IMG/VR virus record: IMGVR_UViG_3300030060_008344
Span: 1-60,717 of that record
DNA: 60,717 nucleotides
Source of the DNA: a virus
Direction: 5' to 3' (one strand)
The position numbers and the translations under genes are program-made. A model generated the notes under the pieces. It saw only the letters and a program-made list of their open reading frames with translations. It made no database searches and had not been told where the DNA came from. Shown piece after piece: positions 50,501 through 56,827 of the stretch. Every line of letters begins with the position of its first letter. Position 1 is the first letter of the stretch.

Positions 50501-51317
50501 ACCTGGTGGTGGTACTGTATGTTTTCCAGGTGGAGGCACTGTATGTATAACACGAGGAGGATGTGTATGTGCTCCTGGTCCTATATTTCCAGACAGTACT
50601 ATTGGCGGTGGTAGCGCTACTGATGATCCAGACTCTGATGATGACGGAAGACCTATTATTTTTCCAGGCGGTGGTATAAATGTAGATCCTATACCACCGT
50701 TTCCTGAAGAAGCTTGTGAGTCATGTTGTATTCCCGGACCATTTGGTGGTTGCTGTATAACTGGTCCATTAGATCCAACGGATCCATCTAGAAGAGATGT
50801 TTGTATTGATGATGGTTCAAGTGATTCGGATGATGATTATAATGGAGGAGGCATTTTTACTCCAAATGGATGTATTGGTGATCCTGTTACGACTACAGGT
50901 GGTGGTGGTGGTGATGGTCCTCCCTTTACTGGTCCACCTCCTACATTTACACCTCCACCTACAATTATATTTCCACCTCCACAACAACCTCCATTTGTAC
51001 CTGCAGATTGCGGCAAACCACCTGTTCCTAGAAAAGGTGTAGAAGAAGGTGAAGATCCTGATACTCCAATACCTAAAGAACCTGAACAACCAGAGCCAGA
51101 AACAGAGATTTTACTTTACCCAGCACCGGTATTACCGCTTCAAGTACCGTTTTTAAGTGATATTAACTTTGATACAAACAGTACTCTTAAAGTACCACCT
51201 CCGTTTTCATTTGAAGAAGAGGTTACTGATACTGCAGCTACTCCTACTACTTCTGAATCTAATAAAAAGGAAGATCTTTGTGATGACGAAGAGGATTGTA
51301 ATAAGTTAGGATTTTAA
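47508..51317 (+). CDS. giant multidomain beta-helix protein with Cys-Pro-Gly octapeptide repeats (1269 aa)
   Basis: A 1269-residue protein with: (1) 1-130, a beta-rich module starting on the lectin gene's stop; (2) about 140-310, a disordered acidic linker with a short Cys-rich patch and a duplicated 20-residue unit; (3) about 315-720, a right-handed parallel beta-helix (repeats such as SITNNLFENTQNNALDLWNI, ITNNVINST, ISDSKYGVQLYQ, VVNSNTVTQ), as in pectate-lyase-like depolymerases; (4) about 825-1035, a Cys-rich part with the octapeptide V-C-L-P-G-G-G-x in tandem; (5) a Pro-rich tail ending DLCDDEEDCNKLGF. The beta-helix may cut or bind surface glycans. The full protein is probably a tail spike or appendage. 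Its stop shares TTAA with the convergent gene. Confidence 0.7.
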   Translation: MQITQLKVLNVDRKLQQRPEIGGGGVPNSFEGAEGLVFLNEIEVDRFFEPEINYEIYDRNGEKDAFNDPLLSLSGHTYVTIIEDRYFLVIGQMLEGIADPTDGSLDFSIQFSNAEEDIGIDLVTDISIPNNEQTQEEESASSAVTHEKRNHGDQTITYPDQTVTTQGPGTCDPTGGCSNCAGAAKCGGAPGAGNAQSVDEVSVPPQGDEDFTSEDEYLGVVSNEPSFVEETISDDEPSIVERPELITNVEEVVSVEPAVVERPELITNVEEVVSVEPAVVEEIEESTATTEEEYLGETETQTQTVSEPVIPQFVSNEQELRDAINTYDVVFVRSDITLEDYVSIPGNTKILGFSNPTITFKDWAFDIRESNIELRGFTLKPAGETKLGIGIQVTRPSRQSLDAPDNIKIDSITFENNGGAGDKWSAVTVLGYNFVESLVDSDKTVPGLLPDAKPITNLSITNNLFENTQNNALDLWNIDGAVITNNVINSTRGSTTLMGNGIRANSLSNSTITSNTLTDIGRSAIEVTGNGTSKLSVRDNLINVFGTQTNLTNTFTSGVSIVQGANDITVKDNNITGSGIGGGVEVAQNSSNALIENNIITNVNKGVTIAAHVDTFEVKDNVISDSKYGVQLYQVWNGVVNSNTVTQKEGESIVRPAISIEQSNGVAVVNNQISGDYFPENNETAILTYSNYPGPLEANRLQYGGATIVDKLETIKYSLGQPSKFDLIYNSAASSASDLIANTFAGNKLNGQGRPFFNNSSVVVFPENEPATKGEVSKSDKQTPDVLTFPKTDFVTTVVNTTGESKTADEVVVDSQDSSSESTNTSTVVVCNDTKTDTCTFCSVESTCSICASDLCTVCVNTNPGYGCNNDTTCKCSVPTPDECLVAIAIAENALRNCVDTNSVCTPGGGSCACCCTVCLPGQDVCIPSGEVCLPGAGTVCLPGGGEVCLPKGGSVCLPGGGEVCLPGGGTVSTPDGCQCCVSKGCETCLPSDGCVCLPGGGTVCFPGGGTVCITRGGCVCAPGPIFPDSTIGGGSATDDPDSDDDGRPIIFPGGGINVDPIPPFPEEACESCCIPGPFGGCCITGPLDPTDPSRRDVCIDDGSSDSDDDYNGGGIFTPNGCIGDPVTTTGGGGGDGPPFTGPPPTFTPPPTIIFPPPQQPPFVPADCGKPPVPRKGVEEGEDPDTPIPKEPEQPEPETEILLYPAPVLPLQVPFLSDINFDTNSTLKVPPPFSFEEEVTDTAATPTTSESNKKEDLCDDEEDCNKLGF
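48223..48350 (+). repeat. 60-bp direct tandem repeat inside the 1269-aa gene
   Basis: Positions 48223-48290 and 48283-48350 are identical over 68 bases, so a 60-base unit (20 residues, containing RPELITNVEEVVSVEP) is present twice without a single change. Related but diverged copies flank it. Confidence 0.85.
50301..50420 (+). repeat. five tandem 24-bp units encoding V-C-L-P-[GK]-[GA]-G-x
   Basis: Units start at 50301, 50325, 50349, 50373 and 50397 and encode VCLPGAGT, VCLPGGGE, VCLPKGGS, VCLPGGGE and VCLPGGGT. Further units follow at 50493 and 50517 (VCLPGGGT, VCFPGGGT). The protein repeat is stricter than the DNA repeat, so selection on the protein is likely. Confidence 0.88.
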
Positions 51318-51547
51318 AGATTACCCATTGTTGCTTCTACCTTAAGATCATGCTTCATTGAATGAAATCTTTCATCAATATATTTTTGAAAAGCTAAAGG
51401 CTTAATCCATTTATCGTTATCTGTATTTACTTCTTGATTATCTACTACTTCGAGAGCCTCAACTAAACAGCACCACCTAACCAACTCATCGAACTCCATG
51501 GTCTTTGTAGTACCGTCTTTTAAATTAAAAGTATATTTTTTATCCAT
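51314..51547 (-). CDS. hypothetical protein (77 aa)
   Basis: A 77-residue protein with a beta-hairpin-like start (KKYTFNLKDGTTKTMEFDEL), two adjacent cysteines (VRWCCLVEAL) and a charged helical end (YIDERFHSMKHDLKVEATMG). No family recognised. It is preceded by the 18-base double-TATAAT element also found before the gene at 26689, so it may be an early/middle gene. It lies 11 bases after the membrane-protein gene, and its stop overlaps that of the 1269-residue gene. Confidence 0.5.
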   Translation of the reverse strand: MDKKYTFNLKDGTTKTMEFDELVRWCCLVEALEVVDNQEVNTDNDKWIKPLAFQKYIDERFHSMKHDLKVEATMGNL

Positions 51548-51550
51548 ATA

Positions 51551-51568
51551 TAATTATATTATAGTTCC
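51551..51568 (-). promoter_or_regulatory. 18-bp shared upstream element with double TATAAT, copy 2
   Basis: GGAACTATAATATAATTA on the minus strand, identical to 26694-26711. Here it overlaps the last codons of the 151-residue gene, and the second TATAAT ends five bases before the ATG at 51547. Confidence 0.45.
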
Positions 51569-52014
51569 GTTCCCGGTTGATAATCTGAAGTTATTTTTAT
51601 TTCATCTTTTATATCTTCAACTTCTTGTATATTATTTACCGTTTGTTCCGTATATATAGGTTGCGTAATTAACGTTGGAGTAATAGATATATCAACTCTA
51701 AAATCATTACCGCATTTTTCGCACTTAAACGTTTCCTCAATATTAGGAAATATATTAGTAGTATACGTATAACCGCCACAAGGGCATACTATTTTAGTTT
51801 CACTTAGACTTAATAGTTGATCTAATTCTTGTTCAAAATCGCCTGTAAGTGTTTGAACTTGGTTTATTTTAGAAGATCTATAAACAAACGATACAATAAA
51901 TTGTACAACAAAGGCTAGTGCAAAAGTTTCCCAGAAACCTAGTAAATTTTTTAAACCAAACGCAAAGCCTAAAGATACGAGAATAGTAATTAAAATTGAC
52001 CTCAAGAGAGTCAT
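51559..52014 (-). CDS. membrane-anchored zinc-ribbon protein (151 aa)
   Basis: A 151-residue protein. Residues 1-46 hold two hydrophobic helices (LRSILITILVSLGFAFGL and FWETFALAFVVQFIVSFVY). After a short helical linker comes a zinc-ribbon-like pair: CPC (about 77-79) and, 18 residues later, CEKC (about 98-101). The C-terminal 45 residues are acidic and polar. It overlaps the upstream gene by four bases (ATGA), so they share a late transcript. A zinc ribbon held at the membrane could bind nucleic acid or a protein partner. No exact family recognised. Confidence 0.55.
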   Translation of the reverse strand: MTLLRSILITILVSLGFAFGLKNLLGFWETFALAFVVQFIVSFVYRSSKINQVQTLTGDFEQELDQLLSLSETKIVCPCGGYTYTTNIFPNIEETFKCEKCGNDFRVDISITPTLITQPIYTEQTVNNIQEVEDIKDEIKITSDYQPGTEL

Positions 52015-52367
52015 ATAGCTATTTTAGCCAAATCTTCCGGAATATCAAGGATAATTTTATTTATTTCATCAATTTTATTGTTAATATTATCAATCGCTCC
52101 TTTATTTACTCCATTATATGGGAGTTGTGTAGGCCCTTCTACAGGCTGATCTTTTACTCTTGATAACATATTTCTTAATTCAGCTAAAGTTACAAATATA
52201 TTTCCTAACATTTCATTCATTTCATTTAAATCAAAAGGTAATATAGGAGGGGCTTTTTGATGCTTTTCATCGTCTTTATATTTCATTTGCTGACCATCTG
52301 TCGACATATTAAAGTTAATAGGGGTATCATCCGGATTAACACTGTAAGGAAATTCTGCTCCATTCAT
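52011..52367 (-). CDS. hypothetical late protein (118 aa)
   Basis: A 118-residue protein: a polar, disordered N-terminus (about 1-45, YSVNPDDTPINFNMSTDGQQ) followed by a helical, coiled-coil-prone part (LNEMNEMLGNIFVTLAELRN and IDNINNKIDEINKIILDIPE). No family recognised. It is the first gene of a minus-strand late unit (52367 to about 51559) with TAAATA five bases before its ATG. The downstream membrane protein overlaps it by four bases, so the two products may act together. Confidence 0.55.
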   Translation of the reverse strand: MNGAEFPYSVNPDDTPINFNMSTDGQQMKYKDDEKHQKAPPILPFDLNEMNEMLGNIFVTLAELRNMLSRVKDQPVEGPTQLPYNGVNKGAIDNINNKIDEINKIILDIPEDLAKIAI

Positions 52368-52372
52368 ATAAT

Positions 52373-52394
52373 TATTTATGCTCGAGAATAAATA
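52373..52394. promoter_or_regulatory. divergent late promoters, 118-aa / 145-aa genes
   Basis: TAAATA on minus (52373-52378) and plus (52389-52394), ten bases apart, each ending five bases before its ATG (52367, 52400). It has the same geometry, and shares the 14-mer AATTATTTATGCTC, with the divergent region at 8806-8837. Confidence 0.72.
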
Positions 52395-52399
52395 ATTTT

Positions 52400-52837
52400 A
52401 TGACCAAATTCGAAAGACGATTTTTTAAGAGCTTAGTAAAAGAAGATGTAGAGGATAGAGTAGCTTTTGAAGCTGAACTTGAAGACGATACAGATGCTAA
52501 GGATTTTGATGTTAACGTAGATGTTGATGAAACAGTAGTAGATGAAGATCCTAATGTTAAGGCTGCTATGGCTGTAAATGAACGTAACGAAGCTATGAAA
52601 GATGAACTTAGAGGGTGGATTAAGGCTATGGAAGCATTTTTAGACTACTTAAATGGAGAGGAAGCTAATTCTATCCAGCAACAGCTAGCCAATGCAGAGC
52701 CTGATACTATCTTTGATAGAATGAAAGCTTCAGAGCAAAGAAAACTTGCTAGAGTAGCTACTGAATTAGCTGGTGTGACGGAGTCATTTAAAGGCTATTT
52801 AGCTCAGACAGGAAACTCTCAGTTTAAGTATGTTTAA
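52400..52837 (+). CDS. acidic helical late protein (145 aa)
   Basis: A 145-residue protein. It opens MTKFERRFFKSLVKEDVEDR, then a very acidic stretch (about 27-55), then helices (LRGWIKAMEAFLDYLNGEEA, RKLARVATELAGVTESFKGY). No family recognised, but the N-terminal 'F-E-R-x-F-x-x-x-L' with an acidic follow-up recurs in late proteins of marine T4-like phages. It has its own late promoter and lies alone on the plus strand between two minus-strand blocks. Its 3' end overlaps the primase gene by 14 bases. A small virion or assembly protein is most likely. Confidence 0.55.
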   Translation: MTKFERRFFKSLVKEDVEDRVAFEAELEDDTDAKDFDVNVDVDETVVDEDPNVKAAMAVNERNEAMKDELRGWIKAMEAFLDYLNGEEANSIQQQLANAEPDTIFDRMKASEQRKLARVATELAGVTESFKGYLAQTGNSQFKYV

Positions 52838-53882
52838 TTAGATTTCTATACTTTTTAATCTCTGATAACTTAACAATACCTTCGAGACCTTCGAAGGTAT
52901 TTCTTTCTATAAACTCCCATCTTATTTCATCTATCTCAGCCGCTATAGCAATATCATTAAAGTCTTTAAAACGCTTTCCAAAATTTTCAGGCCATACAAA
53001 AACCTTTTCATTTTGCTTTAATAGAGCTTCAGACTTTACTAATGAAGCTTGATCGATCCATTGCGAGTCTAGGATCCATACTTTATCATGCCATTTTAAA
53101 GAGTTTAGTTGCTGCTCTTGTCTTTGAGTAAATGATCTACCACGTTCAGTAATACCTGCTACTGCTATAGAGTTTTTAGTAAAGAAAGCATTTAAAGGTC
53201 CTTCGAAAATATAAACCTTATCATGATCACTTGATACTCTATCAATATTAAACAGAGTTTTTTCTGCTTGCACTTTACCTAAGTACTTAGGTTTAGTCTT
53301 ATTGTCTTTATTTAAAACTGTACGAGTTTGATAAAACTCTATTTCTTTATTCTCATTAATAAAAGGTATAACTAATCTATTTTTATGTACTCTATCAGTT
53401 AATGATACGTATAAGCTATCCGGTCTATTTACTGCAGTATCTAATCTACGTTCCTTAACCAGATATCTAACAGCCGTAATAACAGAGTTGCTATTATAAT
53501 AGTCAAGCTGAAACTCATCAGACAAATTAATGCTATCTTTAGGTAAGGTTTCGACTTGAATAGTTGGTCGAGCTTCTTCTCTATTAACAATAACATCTTC
53601 TGCATCTGGTACATATTCTTTTAGTTCATTTATTACATCAGTATCTGAACAGTTAGATACTTCTTTAATCCATTTTAACGGTTTACCTGACCAACCACAG
53701 TTATGACAGAATATATTTTCATTCTTCGGAATATAATAGCATCTTCTCTTCTTACCTAACGACTTACCCTCTTTACAAATAGGACAGCTACATTGATATA
53801 CGTTATTAAATTTATTATACTTTGGATAATAACCTAACTCAAAAAACTTAAGTATAACAAAATCTTCAGGAAGCGATATCAT
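52824..53882 (-). CDS. gp61: DNA primase gp61 (DnaG-like)
   Basis: A 352-residue primase (T4 gp61 is 342). It has an N-terminal zinc finger (C33, C36, C59, C62 in CPIC...CHNC), a linker, and a TOPRIM domain with E227 in YIFEGPLNAFF and D272 in WILDSQWID. The RNA-polymerase-like core between them includes NRLVIPFINENKEIEFYQTR and PKYLGK, typical of DnaG-type primases. It makes RNA primers for lagging-strand synthesis with helicase gp41. It overlaps the RNase H gene by 17 bases and lies in the minus-strand replication block. Confidence 0.93.
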   Translation of the reverse strand: MISLPEDFVILKFFELGYYPKYNKFNNVYQCSCPICKEGKSLGKKRRCYYIPKNENIFCHNCGWSGKPLKWIKEVSNCSDTDVINELKEYVPDAEDVIVNREEARPTIQVETLPKDSINLSDEFQLDYYNSNSVITAVRYLVKERRLDTAVNRPDSLYVSLTDRVHKNRLVIPFINENKEIEFYQTRTVLNKDNKTKPKYLGKVQAEKTLFNIDRVSSDHDKVYIFEGPLNAFFTKNSIAVAGITERGRSFTQRQEQQLNSLKWHDKVWILDSQWIDQASLVKSEALLKQNEKVFVWPENFGKRFKDFNDIAIAAEIDEIRWEFIERNTFEGLEGIVKLSEIKKYRNLIKHT

Positions 53883-54750
53883 TTAATTTATTATATAATG
53901 ACTTTATAAAAAATAAATTATGCCAATCTTCTTTTTTATCTAAAATACGCTTGAATGAATATTCCTTACAGTACTTTAAAAATGTTTTATAGCATGGATC
54001 AACTTTAACCTTAAGTTGCTCTTTATAATAATTTGACTCTTCTGGTATAGATTCATACTTATTTAAACAAAATATATCTACATTACGTTTAAATATTTGG
54101 CGCTGCTTTTCATCTAAAATATATCCAGGGTCATTAAGATATTTTTTTACAGAAGCAGGACCAAATCGAGGTATACCAGGTACATTATCTGACTTATCAC
54201 CAGTTAAGCACTTTGCTGTAAACCACTGTTCGACATCTATATAGCCTGTATTTTCTTCAAATGTTTTATGTTCAAAATGTTTCTTTCTGATAGGATCATA
54301 TAACAAACAATCTTCACTAATTAGTTGTAAAAAGTCCCTATCTACAGAAATAATTACTTTTGAACCTTCCATTTCTCTACATATATAGGCTACTACATCA
54401 TCAGCTTCTAATTGACTAGGAAATATAGAGTTAATACCCATAGACTTAAGTATGGATTTTATAACTTCGTTGTTTTGATGAGGGCTACTGTCTTTAGATC
54501 TATTACCCTTGTAACTCTCTAACATATCCTTACGTATATTCTTTTTATAAACGGGCTTTTCATCCCATACAAATATAGTATTATCAGGAACAAACTGCCT
54601 CACGTAGGAGCTAACAGCGTTAAGCGTAAAGTATATATGTAGATTATTGACTTGATCGTCTGAATGTTTATCAGTCTTTTTCGACTGATTCTTTGCTGTA
54701 TAATACGTTCGGTGTATTAAGTTGTTGCCGTCTACTATCAGTGTTTTCAT
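53866..54750 (-). CDS. rnh: RNase H / 5'-3' exonuclease (FEN family, T4 Rnh-like)
   Basis: A 294-residue flap/5' nuclease that removes RNA primers. Metal-binding acids: D7 (TLIVDGNN), D63 (FVWDEK), E115/D117/D118 (QLEADDVV), D137/D139 (ISVDRDF), D185/D188 (TGDKSDNVPG). The helix-hairpin segment PGIPRFGPASVKKYL follows. T4 RNase H is 305 residues. The start is the ATG at 54750 (MKTLIVDGNN), directly before the first catalytic strand as in the family; an in-frame TTG at 54771 would add seven unneeded residues. The 3' end overlaps primase by 17 bases and the 5' end overlaps the 104-residue gene by 80 bases, showing tight packing. Confidence 0.9.
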   Translation of the reverse strand: MKTLIVDGNNLIHRTYYTAKNQSKKTDKHSDDQVNNLHIYFTLNAVSSYVRQFVPDNTIFVWDEKPVYKKNIRKDMLESYKGNRSKDSSPHQNNEVIKSILKSMGINSIFPSQLEADDVVAYICREMEGSKVIISVDRDFLQLISEDCLLYDPIRKKHFEHKTFEENTGYIDVEQWFTAKCLTGDKSDNVPGIPRFGPASVKKYLNDPGYILDEKQRQIFKRNVDIFCLNKYESIPEESNYYKEQLKVKVDPCYKTFLKYCKEYSFKRILDKKEDWHNLFFIKSLYNKLNDIAS

Positions 54751-54985
54751 TTTTATTATACTGAGCTTCAACTACACTATAAACATTTTTAGGTAGTTCT
54801 TCTATTAATTTAATTATATCATTGTTCCTTCCGGAATCAAATGATTCTCTCGGTACCTTAACATTTTCCATTTCCGGGAGAGATAGACAACCTATATCGT
54901 CGTTACTTACTTCTACTACCACAAACATTTGACCCACATAATCTCCCGTCTCGACAGCGTATATTTGTTTTTTAGAGTAATTCAT
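54671..54985 (-). CDS. hypothetical protein overlapping rnh (104 aa)
   Basis: A 104-residue protein. A small beta-type core (YAVETGDYVGQMFVVVEVSN, then IGCLSLPEMENVKVPRESFD) is followed by helical and polar stretches (IIKLIEELPKNVYSVVEAQY). The last 27 residues are encoded in another frame of the rnh gene start. The start overlaps the end of the upstream gene (ATGAA at 54985, previous stop at 54972). No family recognised. A binding or regulatory role near replication genes is only a guess. Confidence 0.55.
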   Translation of the reverse strand: MNYSKKQIYAVETGDYVGQMFVVVEVSNDDIGCLSLPEMENVKVPRESFDSGRNNDIIKLIEELPKNVYSVVEAQYNKNENTDSRRQQLNTPNVLYSKESVEKD

Positions 54986-55292
54986 CAGAATCTGGATTTA
55001 TACCTTTAATAGATTGTATCTCAGTAGCAAAATATTTCATTAAAAATGAATTTAGCGCTTCTTTTTGCTGCGGTGTACTTGCTGCTTTAATGTCAAGATG
55101 CTTACCGTTAAAATCGTAACCTAGTAAAATATAACTATCTAAGTATTCACATAAAATAGTAGAAAGACGATTTGCTAAATCTTGGCGTCTTTTAAATGAT
55201 TTTCTTTCTTTAATATTATCTTTTAAAGCGCGTTCAACCAACTCTCTAAGCTCATCATCATCTCTAGAGTTTAGATCATCTTCACTATCCAT
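54972..55292 (-). CDS. hypothetical helical protein (106 aa)
   Basis: A 106-residue helical, charged protein (DDELRELVERALKDNIKERK, DLANRLSTILCEYLDSYILL, then KHLDIKAASTPQQKEALNSF, and IQSIKGINPDSDELL). No family recognised. A late hexamer TAAATA ends five bases before its ATG, unlike the other replication-block genes, so a late function is suggested. The acidic C-terminal end (DSDELL) resembles clamp-binding tails; late coactivator gp33 of T4 has a hydrophobic-acidic C-terminal clamp-binding end. That remains a weak hint. Confidence 0.5.
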   Translation of the reverse strand: MDSEDDLNSRDDDELRELVERALKDNIKERKSFKRRQDLANRLSTILCEYLDSYILLGYDFNGKHLDIKAASTPQQKEALNSFLMKYFATEIQSIKGINPDSDELL

Positions 55293-55296
55293 AAGG

Positions 55297-55638
55297 TTAT
55301 TTATTCAAAAAATCACTTTCAGACTTCTGTCTTACACCACTCTTAAGTAGCTTTTGTACTACTACTTCAATAGAGTCAGTCTTTAAACTAAGATTACCTT
55401 TAAACATTTGATTACCATCGTTAAATTGAAATAGATATTCACCTTTAAATGGTGTATTTTCAAAACATGTAACGTATACAGACGATCCAGACGGGTCAAT
55501 TAATACAGTCCATTTACGAGGATCGCTTTCACTATACTTATCGAAAATTCTCAAAGTAACAAAATCGTTATCCTTAAGTCTTTTAATAAAATACCCCGGA
55601 GTTTTTAACTTATTCTTTTTTTGGTTCATTGTTATCAT
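55297..55638 (-). CDS. conserved T4-like phage protein (113 aa)
   Basis: A 113-residue protein: TPGYFIKRLKDNDFVTLRIF, YSESDPRKWTVLIDPSGSSV, then FQFNDGNQMFKGNLSLKTDS and IEVVVQKLLKSG. I recall the same pattern ('TPGYFIKRLKD.GF......F...DPR.WTVLV.P..SSV...C' and 'L.T.SIEVIV..L...G') in hypothetical proteins of cyanomyophages near replication genes. Function unknown. Its start overlaps the sliding-clamp stop by one base, so the two are translationally coupled. An internal ATG at 55629 is also possible. Confidence 0.65.
   Translation of the reverse strand: MITMNQKKNKLKTPGYFIKRLKDNDFVTLRIFDKYSESDPRKWTVLIDPSGSSVYVTCFENTPFKGEYLFQFNDGNQMFKGNLSLKTDSIEVVVQKLLKSGVRQKSESDFLNK
55298..55303 (-). promoter_or_regulatory. 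late promoter hexamer TAAATA inside the replication block
   Basis: TAAATA on the minus strand (within the end of the 113-residue gene) ends five bases before the ATG at 55292. Confidence 0.6.
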
Positions 55639-56363
55639 TATTGTGTAAGAGCTGAAATTATATATCTTAATTTAATATTATTTTCTTCAATATCAAATAC
55701 AACAACGCCATATTCAGTATTAATTTTTACTTTAATATCATCATTTAACAATGAAATCAATCTAATATTATCTAGATTAACCGCAATAGGCTCTAGTTCA
55801 AAATCTACCTTACCTAAACTTAAAGTAAAGTTATCAGTATTATGTCTTGCTCGATCAGTTAACTCTGCCATTAAATTTTTATCTTCAGTATAAAAATAAA
55901 TTTTATTAGTTTCGCTAGCGAAAGTACTTCCTTTAAATAATCTTTGAATAGTTGCTTTATTTAAGCCAAAGTTAATGTCAAATTTAAACTTATTAATTTT
56001 ATCAATATTAATATTAGGTTTTGTAATAAATCCTTCTTCGTAAAGGTGATACTTAAACTTTACACCATTACCGCTATATTGCAAATTATTACTATTAACC
56101 TCTATATCGATATTCTCTTCTTCAATGGTATCTAAAACATGTCTAAGTTTTTTAACATCAGGTATATTGAGAGTAGTATTAAACTGAAAGTTAGATTTAT
56201 ACTCACTATGTAAGATTAACGTACTATCTAAACTAGATACCAAACTAACTAGCTTATCATCTTTAACATCAAAGATAACACCCGTATCGTTAATCTTAGA
56301 AATAGTATCTAGATATTTTAGATACTCACCTTTACTTTTTACTTTTAGCGTTCTTACCATCAC
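55638..56363 (-). CDS. gp45: DNA polymerase sliding clamp gp45
   Basis: A 241-residue protein, close to T4 gp45 (228). It shows the two-domain, beta-rich pattern of trimeric phage clamps: KSKGEYLKYLDTISKINDTG, LVSSLDSTLILHSEYKSNF, NTTLNIPDVKKLRHVLDTIE; then INKFKFDINFGLNKATIQRL, FKGSTFASETNKIYFYTEDK, LMAELTDRARHNTDNFTLSL and the last strand VKINTEYGVVVFDIEENNIK. gp45 holds the polymerase on DNA and in T4 also activates late transcription by contact with gp33/gp55, which is relevant to the late promoters here. It lies downstream of gp32; the preceding gene overlaps by 32 bases. Confidence 0.78.
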   Translation of the reverse strand: MMVRTLKVKSKGEYLKYLDTISKINDTGVIFDVKDDKLVSLVSSLDSTLILHSEYKSNFQFNTTLNIPDVKKLRHVLDTIEEENIDIEVNSNNLQYSGNGVKFKYHLYEEGFITKPNINIDKINKFKFDINFGLNKATIQRLFKGSTFASETNKIYFYTEDKNLMAELTDRARHNTDNFTLSLGKVDFELEPIAVNLDNIRLISLLNDDIKVKINTEYGVVVFDIEENNIKLRYIISALTQ

Positions 56364-56826
56364 TTAATTTTAACCTAATATCTTTAAGAATCAAATTTTG
56401 ATCTTTAATTAGATCTATAAGCTGATCAATCTTAGTAGGCTCAGAAAAATCAAACTCTACTTGATTAGAATCAACTTCTTCAACTACCGGGGGTTGCTCT
56501 GTTCTGATAGCGCGTTGAGCTGCAATTTCTTGAGCTGCTTGTTCGGGTGTCACAGCATTAACTAATGCAGCAGAGGGCTGCTCGTCTTGAGGATATTCAC
56601 CTAAATTAGCTGGTGGCTGGGGTTGTTGAGGTTGTTGAGGTTGTTTCCTAACTGTAGGCATGTGAGCTGTTTGCTCAAACACCTTTTTTAGTTCCTGAGA
56701 TTTAGGTTGTAGATTAGAAGATCCACCAACAAGCATTTGATCTTGTTGGTGGGCTTGACCGTATGTTGTACCCATAAACTGCATAACAGCAGCTTTTTCT
56801 TCGGGAGTCATTCCTTCGGTTTCCAT
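56332..56826 (-). CDS. Pro/Gln-rich protein following gp32 (164 aa)
   Basis: A 164-residue, mostly disordered protein. The N-terminus is helical (GMTPEEKAAVMQFMGTTYGQ), then a Gln/Pro-rich tract (RKQPQQPQQPQPPANLGEYP), then Ala-rich (EQAAQEIAAQRA), and the C-terminal part forms a helix (IDQLIDLIKDQNLILKDIRL) before a Lys-rich end. It starts one base after gp32 ends and overlaps gp45 by 32 bases. No family recognised. The C-terminal helix could bind a partner such as gp32 or the clamp. Confidence 0.5.
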   Translation of the reverse strand: METEGMTPEEKAAVMQFMGTTYGQAHQQDQMLVGGSSNLQPKSQELKKVFEQTAHMPTVRKQPQQPQQPQPPANLGEYPQDEQPSAALVNAVTPEQAAQEIAAQRAIRTEQPPVVEEVDSNQVEFDFSEPTKIDQLIDLIKDQNLILKDIRLKLSDGKNAKSKK

Positions 56827-56827
56827 A

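Noticed and set aside
50185-50550. A 121-residue plus-strand frame within the Cys-rich part of the 1269-residue gene
   Set aside because: It is an out-of-frame reading of the 24-base repeat (repeated YVY/VYL), with no start signal.
54751-54771. TTG at 54771 as start of RNase H
   Set aside because: The family begins directly before the first catalytic Asp; the ATG at 54750 gives MKTLIVDGNN.
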